From assembly GCF_036324505.1 (NCBI RefSeq), contig NC_086366.1:8557427-8621426 (forward strand): a stretch of 64,000 bases of DNA, written 5' to 3'. This DNA comes from Eleginops maclovinus. Lineage: Eukaryota; Chordata; Actinopteri; Perciformes; Eleginopidae. Every line of letters begins with the position of its first letter. Within the stretch, counting starts at the first letter, position 1. Of the stretch, positions 29,919 to 50,274 are shown one piece after another. A program made the translations under genes and the position numbers. The notes under the pieces were generated by a model. That model was not told the DNA's origin, searched no databases, and worked only from the letters and a program-made list of their open reading frames with translations.

Positions 29919-32900
29919 TCAGATAATCCTTAGAGTCAACTCAGTTAATATGCTCCTTGTTTGTTGTTTGTGCCTTTTATGTAACCTGGTGATTGTTTTT
30001 TTGTAAGCACAGCAGCTGTGCAAGTTTTAAGTCATGAGTGTACCCAGCCTCTGTGCAGATGGTGCATTCAACTGTTATCAGGTGTTCTATGTTCCAGTTG
30101 CTCTAAGCCTACGCTATTCCCATGGATAGTGTGGCCTGATTGTGAGCTCCAAAGCCCTGCCTTAGTTTGTGGTTGTATGCTAACATTAACTGAAGTGTTT
30201 TACATGGATGGGTCATTGAGAATCCTAAATGCTTGAATTAAATATTATTATTTTAATAATAAAACATTTTGTTATGCTTCTTTGCCTTCAATTTCAGATT
30301 TTCAAAGGTTTTTCTATCACCGATCCTTGGAAATACAGTGTTTCTCAGTTTTTCCCCCTGGGTATGAACATGAAAACGTCCATATTACTGACCGTTCTTA
30401 TATCACAAACGACACAGGCAGAAAAACACCCATGTTCATTTAAATCCTCACTGAAAAACATCCATCAATTTGGATCATTAGAAAAATAAATGTGTTTTGT
30501 TACAGTTCCCTATAAAGCATCTCTGAAATGTCCGATGCAGATGCCGCTTAACCTGTGATTACTGGCCTAATAGCTTTACCAATAGCCAGCCATTATGGAA
30601 ACCCATTTAACTGACAAATGTCCAGCGTTGGGTAATTGATGTATAAAGGACAGCATCGGGAACCACATTGTCTCCCCAATGCCCTGCTGGGGTCGTTTTG
30701 TATTTATTCGCCTGACTTGGCTCCTTTATGGCCCTGCTCAGCTTAATGAGCCAACAGAGAGCCGCAGATCAAGGTTTACCTCCCGTCATAAGATGATGCA
30801 TGTTAGGATTCTGCCCAGGTACAGTGAACTTAGACTTTAAGTATCACATACCAAGCTTAGCTAGCCAAGATAGCCAGATAAGATTTAGATACCTTACAGA
30901 ATGAATGGTCTGTCAATGCACCGATAATGTTTCCAGTAACGTTGCCAGAGCCTTTTTCCAGGGTTGTGTGGGTGTGTAGATTTTGCTTGATTGACATATC
31001 ATTATCCTTGCTGTTAGCGCTTTCCTTTTTTATTGCAGAACAACTTGCGCTGTAATTATTTACATAATTTACACACCATTACAACATGGACTTTGCTGAA
31101 CTCACGTTTCCCAGCATTTCATCCAGATACATGCCTGACGGATATATAATTATGCACAGTAACTGAAAACAGCACACATATCAACCCCATGTAGTATCCT
31201 CAAAACTTCAAAACAAACACTAACTACAGCCTCACATGATGTTGAGTATAGAACAGACTCAACAAAAACTGAATTTGAAATTATTCCTACATAAAACCAT
31301 CACTTTTTATGGCCATAACATAATTAGAAGTATCATCTCAAGATAAAGCCGTGTCGATTCCCTCTTGGTTTTACATTGTTAAAATCTTAATTTGAAATAG
31401 CTTGAAGCAATAACACCATTATATAGTCTTATACTATTTTGTATTTTTTTGATGTATCAAATTCCATTATGATTTAAAGGTGGCATTACACTGTGCTCCT
31501 ATTACACGACTGTGGGGGCAGAGAGATGCAGAAACAGTCTGGAGGAGAAACTACCTACTCATATATTCACTTGCTTCCCATGTTTTATTTAAATTTTACA
31601 TCATTGGCCACTTGTTTACACTCAACAATACGTCATGTATGTAGCTGAAGAAAGCAAAGCATAGGGTATGATTTTTTCCTGCCCGTTGTTTATGGTTTTA
31701 TTCACAGCTCTCATTAACATTATTTCCGACAGCAGCAAATACACACACTTTTGTAAACACACTGTCCTTTACCTGCCAGCGCATATACAGTACAACATTA
31801 TTCCTATGTAGACCATAAACAGGTAAATATTGGACTTACATTCATCATCTAGTAAGAAACACAACTCTGGCGTAGGATGCAGCTCTTGCTCGCATAGCAA
31901 ACACCTTAATAAATTCACCTTCTCCTTCCCATCACTACCCTGCTCTTCACTTCCCCCCTATCTCTGTCACTATCCGCTGATCATGTCTCATCCATCCGTT
32001 CACTCGACCATCCTCCATATCTCTCTATCTACCCTGTTGCAGCCATCACTCATTCTCCACTCACCTCCTCTCCTCAGTCCCTGCCCATGCCTCGCATAAA
32101 CAGTGCCTTTTCTGGGCCTTGATAATCCCTTATGTTCTTTTCTAAATGGCTGAAAGACTTAGCATTATTGAATGAAATGTGTTAAACGTAGCCGCTAGGG
32201 AAAATTAACGCCACATCGTATCACTCTTACCCTTTATCTCATCCTGTACTATTGTCTTTATTGAGGGATTGAAGCTGAAGAGTGATATTCCCTATTTCTA
32301 TTCAGCTGCCGGTGGGGCTGTCTGAGTATAGACAAGCGCAATATAGAGCTGTCACTTTTGATCAACATTATAGAGATGGTTCAGGGCTTTTTTTTCTTAT
32401 CTTCTCGATGGCATTTTATGAAAAGTAATTTCCATTCATTTTTTGTTAGCCAGGCATTTCAGACAGGGAGTAAGACTTCACAGGAGCGTTAAAACAAACA
32501 GAGAGAACAAAACATTTTGAAGAACGCAGGTAGAAGGATGCTGAACACATCACACTCATGGCCTCGTGCAAGATGCAGCTCAACCGTCTTTTGATGATTC
32601 ATCGTGACATAACATACTTAATGCATTGTAAGTCTTTATTCATGAAAAAGAGAATGTTTAACAGCTACATGAGCTTCCTACATTTGTTATGATGAGCTTT
32701 ACTTATTGAAATGACAATCTGTCTATCACTTTCCGAGTAATTTAGGAGCAAAGAGGCTTGGGCCTTTTTTTTTTAATTTCATTGAAAAGTGAAAGTCTTA
32801 CAAAGTAAAAATGTTACAGTATACTCAAGGGGCATGAGAGGTTCAGTAGTTCTTTACTTTTCTTCACTGCATTTTCTCACCAATCTTCGTTTCCCTGGTC

Positions 32901-33843
32901 AGAGCAAACAGTTTGGAATTAAACACCTTTGTCAATGGAACATGGCAACACCGCAAGTTAAGAGGAAATGAGAATATTTGAGCCTATAGCTACTCTGCAC
33001 ATGTCTGCTTTCAATCTCTATGTTAATGTGCCTCCTATTGAAGATTCCAGCAGAACTGTTCTAACCAGGGGTTAGCTCTTGTTAGTGAAATAAATGAAGA
33101 TCCAATTACCAGTAACTATGGAAACAAGTCCACATATTACAACAGGAAACACACAGCAGAGTCTTAACAGCACAAAGATGTGAAGAGGAAAGTTTCTGAA
33201 AGGCGTTGAGATTGATTATGTCTTGTGATTCATCAGCTCAGGTTAGCATTTTCCACTTTGTATTGACTCAAGTCAGTTATATTCAGCTTTGTCATGTTTT
33301 TTACATTCCATTTTTTTGCCAGATTGTCAGATAATCAGCATTGCTTTTGTAAAAATGATAATGTCCCTGACACGTCATTGACATGTTGATTGACTGTTTA
33401 TCTTAACAGTGAATCACTCATCGGTCTCCCAGGTGCATAACACATTTATCTTTCTGTCTTTCTTTTGTTTGTTTTTTTTCTTTCTGTCTCTCTCTCTCTT
33501 TCTTTCTTTCTACTCAAAGATCTCTGTAATTGCTTTTGTGTTTATTCTGTTGAATCTTTTGTATGAAGATGCTTACAGTCTTGCAACTAAATCTGAACGC
33601 TTGAATAAGTGTGCTCAGGTGGGTGCCTGACTGCATATTGTTCCTTCAATTTTCCACCTCTGCAGTCGAACATTTCATCCACTCAGCTGGGAAACCATGC
33701 CGTTTGAAATTATCACGGTTTAAATGGTTACACTTTATTTTTGTCTCGCAGCAATGCCATCATAATGTTAAAATAATTTGGTATGAAAAATAACAGGTTA
33801 TTTTGAAAAGTAGTTATGGCTTAGTATTTTTTAATAAGGGTGG
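29919..33843. other. Unique stretch with candidate conserved non-coding DNA
   Basis: No exon recognised. The stretch about 30490-30840 has balanced composition, no simple repeats and several homeodomain-like cores (GTAATTGATG, CTTAATGAG). Pyrimidine-rich patches lie at 31920-32090 and 33450-33515 (CT/CTTT repeats). Confidence 0.35.
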
Positions 33844-33852
33844 GTGTGTGTC

Positions 33853-33883
<31 letters not shown>
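33844..33883. repeat. (TG)n imperfect microsatellite
   Basis: TG units with TCTG interruptions, followed by a run of G (about 33886-33893). Confidence 0.93.
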
Positions 33884-33893
33884 CTGGGGGGGG

Positions 33894-38023
<4,130 letters not shown>

Positions 38024-41000
38024 CCTTGTATCAGAGCAGTAGTGTGTGTGAATGTTCCTATTTTTATGCACTAAAGTAATGCAGAGCAGGGATGGAGCTT
38101 CATGTAAATGTGATGACGTTCTGCACTCTCATATGCCAAGTTTTGATACTATGTATTGTTCTTATTAAAGGTTAAGATATGGTTGTAAATTATGCTGTAG
38201 AAATCTTGTTGCATTGCTTATTAGGAGAAAAACAATGCCAGACATGATATTTTTCTCAAAAGTATAGATTTCAATGACAAGGAACTACACTTCTCCCAAA
38301 GTCAGTTGTGTTTGCTGTGACTATATTAGGGACTTTGATATATTGAGGGTAGATTTGAGATTATTTAATGTCATGTTTATGTGTTGAAGGGGAGCATCTT
38401 AAAGTAGGCATTAAATGCTCATGGCTTACGTTAAAGGAATCATTTTGAGACTTTTGACATTCTCGCAGAGAGTAAGATGGGAAGATCAATACAACTCTAA
38501 AATGTCAGTCATACCGATCTTTGCTATCCTTGACAAGAAAGCACATTTTGGATTTCGAACTATTCCTTTCAGGGTTATGGAATAATGCCAATCAGTAAAG
38601 TTCTCCTAAAGCTATTAACACAAATGCGTGTGTGCTCTTATCCGTGCAAGTGTGAGCTCAGCAGCTTCGCCTCGTAGGGGCAACTTTCTGCTTTGTCAGG
38701 CACTGCCTTCCTGATAGAATGAACAAAAATAAAAGATTTACACCCACTGGCATCAAATTGCTCTAACTTTCTAGCACCAACATCAGGATCGAAGTAGGCA
38801 CTATCCCCCCCCGCCCCCTGTTTTATTTGGCTTATTCTATTGGGACCTCTGTTGGGCTTACAGCATGCATTTTGGTTCTAACGGCTGAGACTTATGTGAC
38901 AAGTGCAAGAGTATGTATGTGTCCATCCAAGCATCAAGCTGCCTGAGACAATGTTCATTGAAATTAATTTGAAACGGTCTCTATTTGATATATTGAAAGA
39001 TATCATAAGTGGCTCAGCGTCTTCTGCCTGAATTGCATATTCAGGCAACGGAAAAAAGTCAAATCACAAAAGGTGCTTTAGGACAAGCACTTTGTCCCAC
39101 TGGCAGAGCAATAATAAACTGTTCCTGAATACAATATGTCAGGTGAATTATAAGCCAGACTGGCAGAAAACCTCTGAGATCTCAGAACAATAACTATGAA
39201 TACCTTTTCACAGACTCATGTGGGATTGAGGTTTGATAGAGTAACCATTTGAAATGTTGTATTCAGAAGGCTGTTTTGGTCTTTGAAATGTTTTTCATCT
39301 AGAAGAAGAAAACATTCCCCTAAATAGGTATTAGTGCCTAGAGCAGCAGCCATTCCTCTTTTGTATTCCCTTTGCAAAAGACCAAATACTGAGATGGGAA
39401 AATGTCAAAAGCTTAATGGAAACCTTTATAGAGTTGAGGAGAGAGGGAGTCATTCTTCGAGTCATCTAAATGGTGAAGGCTAGACAAGACAAGCTTTCCC
39501 TTGAGGAATATCTTAATTACAAGTAATGCCTTTAAATCATATCTCATCAACGCTAAAGACATACAAATGTCAGGGTATGCCTAACACAATGGAAATTTGG
39601 GAGAAAAAGGAGCAGCTGTTTTCATGAGTCAGTGTATGTTGAGTCGAGAGGGGGGGCCTAGAGTTCAAGTTTTTCTCTTCCTTCCTTTTCCTTCCCTCTG
39701 CACTTTCTCTTTGCTGCCTGGAGGATAAAGCTCCGTGCGTGTGTTCTTCTGTGCACTCTTGCTTTGCTTCCCTCTTGTTTTTCTTTTCAGGCTCTTTCTC
39801 TTTCATCTTCTCCTGGACCCTTTTCCCTCTTCCCTCTTCCTGTGCCTTCTTTTGTCTTTCATCCCTCCAAATCAGAGCAAACAAATGCGCACAGACACAT
39901 ACGTACGTACATGCAAATGTCCATCCAACATTAGGTCTTTGTTTGAGGAACTACAGTATAGCTGGCCAGCATAATAAAGTGTGAAGTCCACCGGTGAGGC
40001 CCACTCCCAGGAGCAGAAAGGAACTGATTGCTACTGTGTGGTTCCTCAAGGAAAGTTGGACTTGCTTTACAAATGCTTGATCATGTATGCAGCTGAGTGA
40101 CCCTACTGAGGCCGCTCCAAACCCTCCATTATGTTTGTAATACATTCTCCCCCAAATCATTTTCAGATTGTAGATTGTTTGCCACTCCCCTCAGTAGTTT
40201 AGAAAAGCTTCACACCTGTAACATGCACGTACATTAATATGACATGTCCAGACACACTTATTATTATATAACTGTTGGTCTTTCTACTTATACGTAAACA
40301 TTGAGATATAGATTTCGCACACGGTAGGCTTTACCGTCTCATAACGGGTTTTCAGGTTTTTTATTTATTAAATAACCCAGAAGAAGTCAGAAATCATAAA
40401 AGATCCCCAGCACAGTTTACCAGGGCCCAGGGTGATGATTCAAAATGTTTCGCATTATTCAAGCATTCTTGAATGAATCCTTGTTCTTGTGAAGCTAAAT
40501 CCAGCATAGAATAATGTAATGTAAAATGACAAAAGGCAAAAATGCCCAGTACAGCCTCCTGATAGTGGTTCCAGGACAACAACATTACTTTTGCACATTG
40601 CACCTAGTTAGCAGCTTCCCATCAGCGACCGTCCAAGCAAATTACACCATATTGAAACCGTTAATTAACTTGTGGTTTTATTCACAGCTTTCCAGCAAGT
40701 CATCTGGGCACTTTTTGCTACGTATTAAAGGTGATTCTTTTTAAAGACCTTGATCACAGCAGTGATGAAATGACTGAAGTGGCTTAACACAGCAGTTATG
40801 TAATTTTTCTTAGTCTCACATCACAGGCAAGGTGTTAAACGAAGCCTCACAGCTCTATTGGTGGCACAGAGCTCAACAGATGGGCTTATAATGCATTAGA
40901 CGTGTGTATGTGTGTGTATGTTTCCAGGACAAAGACAGTCTCTCTCACTACTGTGTCACTCTTTTACTATCTCTATCTCAGAAAGACTTACACTCTCAAA

Positions 41001-41274
41001 CAGAGACATACACTTGGTGTAATACAATCAGCAGGAGCAGCAAACACAAGCAGAGAACATCTGCGGAGAACAGAAAGCCAAATCCTCTCCGTTGGGAGAC
41101 AGTGACCATGGACACACCAGCATATGGATGGGCCATAGCTTTCCAACAAGGCCAAATAATGATTGATGTTAGCAGTTGCTCGTTCCACAACATGCTGTGC
41201 ATACTCAATTCACCAGAGAGGCGATGTCGCAGCCAAATGAGCAAATGAACCATCATTTCTTTGCCATTGACGAT

Positions 41275-41296
41275 CAAATTATCCTAGGATAATTTG
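41275..41296. repeat. 22 bp perfect palindrome
   Basis: Centred on CCTAGG, the two 11-base halves are exact reverse complements with no spacer. Confidence 0.9.
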
Positions 41297-42340
41297 GAAC
41301 AGGTTGCACATAGTTAGCCAGTTTATATTTTTAAGAATGATGGGATGCCTTTTGCGTCATTGAAACTTTTGAGCTGTGAAAAGTAATGCATCCTTTTTTG
41401 TCAGATTGCTGAGTTAGAGGATGATGAAAATTTCTGTAACAGCAGCAGCTATCTTAAACATACAAACCCAGAATAAATATTTTACAGCATTGAATTCAGC
41501 TCAAAGATCCTTACAAAATGCATAATATAATCCAACATTGTTGCAAAAAAACGAATCACTTTACTTCTCTATGTCTTAGCTACAATGACCCTTTATCGGA
41601 TAAACCCATACCATATACTAAATCATAGTATTTTTCACAATATTATCTACTTGTACACACTGAGCCTTATGTGCTCTGACAAACAACACTGACCTTGCAG
41701 CAATAACCGAGCCAATGTGTTGCTGGCGAGCAGATGTTTCTCACCTGCATCTGTTGTGTAAGTATGTGACATATTTGCTGCTAAAATGGCTTCATGGCAC
41801 AACTAATGAGGATACAAACTGTTGAAATAATGTAAGTGTATAAACACTCAAGTATTCACCCCCTTCCAAGACACAAAACAGACTTCTGCTGAAATGGTAT
41901 ACTGGCTTAATATATCTTTATATGCTGTAGATCCGTCTGTTGTCTTTATCAACTCTACAGACACAGGGTCTGCACCCCTTGTGTAAGATCTTGCCACTTC
42001 TCTATAGTGGCAGTATTTTTAACTTTGTGAATTCAGATACATGATTATATTTATCTAATACAAACTTCTTAGTGTGGTTTAGGAAAATATTATGGTTTGA
42101 GTTAAGATGAATTGAAACGTAACTCCACATTGCCTTTTGCTTTTTCATGGGACACAAACAGCCTCTTATTGTGTGAAAGTCCTTTGTAGTTATTTGAAAG
42201 CCTGCTGTGTTTTATACAAATGCTTAATTGAGGTAGCCTTGTGCGTTACTATAATATGCTTGTTACAAAAGGTCGGTATTAGATGCCGTGGGAAGGAGAC
42301 TGGGCTAGATATTATGTTAAGATACACATGAAATTACATT

Positions 42341-42360
42341 TTATTGTCTTAAGACAATAA
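42341..42360. repeat. 20 bp perfect palindrome
   Basis: TTATTGTCTT followed directly by its exact reverse complement AAGACAATAA. Confidence 0.92.
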
Positions 42361-45300
42361 CCTCATTGAGATTCAGTTATCAGTGATCCATTATTGCCCA
42401 AAGGCTGTATGGTTGATTAAATCACTGCAGCCACGTGAAGACAAAAGGTCTGCTCAGTGTGTTCCATCTCTAATTTGAGGAATCTGGTGGGCCTTTTCAA
42501 AACGTATCAAAATTGCATCTAATACAGGCTACCTGAATTAAATGTTTTGCAACTGTGATCATACGCTTTAAAAAAGTTAACAAATCTGTTTAACTTTACA
42601 TTTCCACTAGCTGTTAAAAGCTGTACAATAGCTTTCTTGTGTACAGTGCATTCTCCTCTCTCCACTTCCGCTCTGTGGTAGTTTGCTGATGTAAGAAAAA
42701 TGTGTGTAATTTCTCACAGTGTCCATTACGCTCTCCAGCTGCAGTGAAGAGACAGATGTCTTTATTTTCAGTATTTGTCGGTGAAACAACTGTGACCATT
42801 GACTTGCCTCTGCGTCCACACTGTTTCTTTGTGAAGAAAACAATGAGGATATGCTTTACATGCAGTTGCTGCATACTGCTGCTTTGTGTGCCCGCATCTG
42901 AACACTATCCACTGCAGTCTCCAAAGACATTCTGGGTAGCTCAGTTACTGACACGCGCAAGTATCCAAAAACACACACTTCCATTGTCAGACCTATGTCC
43001 ACTGGTGACAGCGCCGCTAAAGGAGAAATAACTGTCTTAGTATGTGTAATTGTCTATGGTGGCTTCGTTTTCTTTTGTAATGTCTATGTGTTAGTGTGTC
43101 CTCTCTACAACAAAACACAAAGATGTCTTTATAAACTGCAGAATGAGGATTTCCCATAGGACCTGCTTGCAGCTGGCAAGTTGGTTTTAGCGGGTTGTGC
43201 TACCTCCACATCTCCTCTAGACACATGCAAACACACACCTTCACTGTCGTTTCTTCACGATCTTTGCTGCAGTTTATTTGCTATTGTAAATAAATCATAT
43301 GTATGCCTTTTTAATATTATTATACTTGCAGGCTTCAGAGTCGGTGTGCAATGAACCTATCCCGTGGGACACGCAACGTGAGATTTGAACAGCGACCTTG
43401 TTCTCCTGCAAATATTTATATTTTAAAGGTTGCATTAATCAGTGCTCTCCCATATAGCGTGTTCTAAATACAAAGCATGGTATTGATGATATACAAACTG
43501 CCTAATATGACACTGATATAACTTTAGAATTCCCAGGGAAACGGCTCTGATTTAAAAGCGTTCTCATTTTATTCCTGTGCAGTAAATAAAGTGACTCACG
43601 GCAGATTTATAACCACCATGATAATGCGCTTACAGTGTCATCTTCCTTTGATGTCAGCCATCATTCCAACACAGCCTAATGTGTTTGACAAAACAGTCAA
43701 GGCTAAGCATTTTCTAATTACCCCTTGTTATCCGGAAGTTTATTGGAGTCACTCTCTTCAAGCCTTCACCTCAGTTATCCTTCAAACAACACCTTCCCAT
43801 TAGCATTTTGAATTGTCTGCTTTACAATAGTTTAATGCCTTGTGTTCTTCTCTGTCATGTTTGAGGCTGCAGCAACAGGCTACAGTGTCCTTCTCTATCA
43901 CCAAGAATTGCCCTAATGATGAGTCAATAGCGCCTGGTGTGTTCAGGCTCATAATTATATGTTTTTCTGCGTAAGAGCATCTGTGTGTCTGTCCGTCTCT
44001 GCAGGCAGGGGAACGTCTGGCAGGCTGCGATTATGCCGTGGTGGCTGCTAGCAGTCGTGTAATCACCAGCTCCTTATTGTTGCCTCTCTTTAAAGACCCA
44101 CTTCTTTTGTTGCTAAGAGAAATGATAAAACTAAGAAGATAGATACAGGCATACAGAGAGAGAAACAGAGAGACAGTTAAACAGGGATGCTGAATGGGAC
44201 CCTTGTTCTCCATGATTCCTCAGTTTTGTGGGAGAAAAACATGATTATTTGTTTTTGATTTTCTTGTCCAAGTATGTCATACAATGACGCATATACTCTC
44301 CATCTTGCACTTACCCTGCCTCCCCCTTCTTTCACCCCAGTGTCTTTTTCCTCACATGTTCCCTTCCTTACGTCATATGCAGAAAATCTAAACTTGTAGA
44401 AAGAAGGTAAAGGGAGGAGTGTTGGTTGAGTGGCTTACATGCAACTCATCTCCCAGAGTTTTTTTTATTTATTTTCTTTTGCCTTTCGTTCTTCTTCATT
44501 GGTGGAAAAGTACAAGGCTGACAGGATGTTCAAAGTGTTCAGGATCAAAGAAGAGCACTCTGCTTTTTCTTACTTATGGGTGTGGGATTGGATCCAGAGG
44601 GTTAGCTTGTGTCAGACCAAATCACTCTTCTCTTTTTCTTGCTATCTCCCACTGTCTATCTTTCTCTTCCCCCTTGTTCTCTGGTCTTTTGCTGTCTTTC
44701 CCCTCCATGTTTACTAGATCTCACCCTTTTTTACATCACTTTGCACCCTGTTATCTTTCTTCATTAGGCCTGTGCTGCACCTCCTCTTACCACCTCCACT
44801 ACATTTACGTATCTCTTCTACACCTCACTGCCATTATCCATCATTTTATCATCAATGCAGCTCTGTAGCTCGCTTTGAAGCAACTTTCTACCTGTGATTC
44901 AATATCCCTCTTTTTCATTTAATTTGCTATGGAGGTCTGTCAGGTTGATGGCTATTCTAATCGGCTGTAGCATTTTCAAACTAGGCTCACTTAATTTTCA
45001 AATTGATGGGAAATTATAAATCAAAGGCACTATAATATTAAATTGCCAGAAGAAATCCTTGAGTCCTTGAGGATGCAAGCTTACACTGGAGAGCTATTCA
45101 TGCTTGGATACCAAAAAGCACTCAAGTATTCAATTAGATTCCATGTTATTTCCCCATTGCACCTATAAGAAAATGAATGCACTGAATGAGATTTCCTGTA
45201 AAAGTTGGGGTCAGGCACTTTCTACTAAGTAGCAGACATTGGTGTGCACAGAATGTACTCACAATTTGTCAACATCATAATGTTTCACGCAATTCAACTT

Positions 45301-46481
45301 TCTTTTTCCACTGTTTCTCATTACTAAGCACAACATGATGCCAATAAACCAAGGAAGCAGAAAAATGCTTTTGCAATGTGGAAATACTCTCCACTTTGCT
45401 TGTTTTGCTGTTGTTTTTTTACCCTGTTGACAGACCGTTGTCATGCTATTAGCTTGTCGTATTATGTGGCTTGTTACATTGACGACATTTAATGAGACAT
45501 TTAGTCCACAGTCATTGCAGATGCTTTTGGAGCAAATATCTTTATCTCTGTTTTGGCCTTCTACCAACACTCACCCGTGTTTCCAACAATGTAAATGGTT
45601 TTGAAAATTCTATTCAGAGTGGCCATTTTGATAATGATGGCTGTGTGGACGACAAGTCTTATATAAGTGATAGAAGTTTGTTTTTGACAAAACATGCCTA
45701 ATCCAACATCGCTATCTTATAGAGGACAATGCTTGTCCTGGTCTTGTTTTTTGGTCGTGTTCTGATCCATCAATCTTTTTGGAGAACTTGTTTAAGAGCG
45801 GCGTTTATCCAGTTTTTAAATACTTAATCATCCATACGTCATTTTCACATTTCACTCTGATATTACTTGATGTTAGCCCTATTCTATGCAGTTATTTACA
45901 ACAGTAAATTAGTTTGCTTTTGTATAAATGTTAGCAGTTCCACAACCCAGATGTTTGAGCCTTAGTAACGTTTACACAGCTGACAGACAGAAAAAATAAA
46001 TACATGTTCCTCTCAGCTTAGAGGTACATACTGAGGTTTCCTGTGTCCCATGTGACACGATTTATTCACCAATTCATCCACACAGATCTAAAGATGCCTT
46101 TACGCTTACTCATTACTTTAGCCTGTGAGACCAGTCCTAATTCACATCACCACAATACAGTATATCTGTGTGTCTTTGTAATCATTAAGATATAATAAGT
46201 ATTGCTGTCTTTGTTTGTGTAATGGCAGTCCACAGTGTGGTGGCATATAGCAAAGTAATTCAAATGTTCTGATACACTTTTGCATATAATAGCAAGTTTA
46301 CTGTGTAGCAGCATTTAAGAAAAACATGTAGTGTTTGCTTTGCCCATCTGTAATTTGCGCTGTCACTGAAATATTGAGGCCTTCATAACATACTATAATT
46401 ATTTAATTTGTTGTCTTAATGCAGAAGACCAATTATTAAATACTGCATCACTTGCAGGAATAACTTTGATGTCACAGTGCT

Positions 46482-46489
<8 letters not shown>

Positions 46490-46512
<23 letters not shown>
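46490..46512. repeat. (TA)n microsatellite
   Basis: About eleven TA units. Confidence 0.93.
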
Positions 46513-46944
46513 GGTACAGTTCTATACGTTCACCTGAGTGCAAAGTTGTCCATGTTTGGTGAAAAATATGCAGCATTTTAAAATCTACTTCTGTAAATAT
46601 CAAAAAAGTTTGAATGACAAAAAATGAAAACAGGACATGTGTGTTCTTTTATGGCTGGACAGGGAAATGCCAAGGCCTTTTTATAAGTGTTTTGAAATAA
46701 CATATTTATTGTGTAATTACTACCTGAAGATCACACATCGGTGGTGACTAATAAACTAAAGTCAAACCATTGTTCTGAGAAAAGCAAACGCTTCCTTTAA
46801 AATCTGCCAAAGAGATGACTTAGAAGACAACACAGTTTTTGGCACCAGCGTCTTGGAGTTCTTTTGAAATTATGCACAGTTTCACTGATATGAGACCTGT
46901 AAAAGCTTTGTCAAATGCATGCAATTATTTTCGCGGATGAAAGG

Positions 46945-49989
<3,045 letters not shown>

Positions 49990-50262
49990 GACTGTGCTGG
50001 ACCGCTACATTTGCCCAGATTGTTCAACTCAAATTCAAACCTCTTCCATGTTCCCACTCCCTCCAGCTCCCTCAGATCTTCTTCCTCCATACACCTGTCC
50101 GTCCCCTCCGCCCGTCTTATCACCATGGGGAGCAGAGCATTCAGCCACTCTGCTCCCCGTCTCTGGAACTCATTACCACTCCAACTCAGAAACATGGATT
50201 CATTCCCCCATTTCAAAACACAACTCAAAACACATCTGTTCAAAACTGCTTATTCCACTTGA
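49990..50262 (+). pseudogene. L2-like LINE ORF2 C-terminus (left half of a split element)
   Basis: The open frame ending at 50262 reads RAFSHSAPRLWNSLPLQLR and then FKTQLKTHLFKTAY. This is the standard C-terminal end of L2-type non-LTR retrotransposon ORF2 proteins in fish. The natural stop codon is present. The copy is 5'-truncated. Its 3' untranslated tail is not adjacent: a matching tail lies at about 51731-51805, so the element has been split by the ~1.45 kb insert between. Confidence 0.88.
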
Positions 50263-50274
50263 TGCCAATTCCTC

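Noticed and set aside
39570..39884. Lys/Glu-rich reverse frame resembling a coiled-coil protein
   Set aside because: It is the reverse translation of a CT-rich low-complexity patch.
44419..44868. Forward frame of 149 codons, Ser/Phe/Leu-rich
   Set aside because: Pyrimidine-rich low-complexity sequence; a second frame is also open over it.
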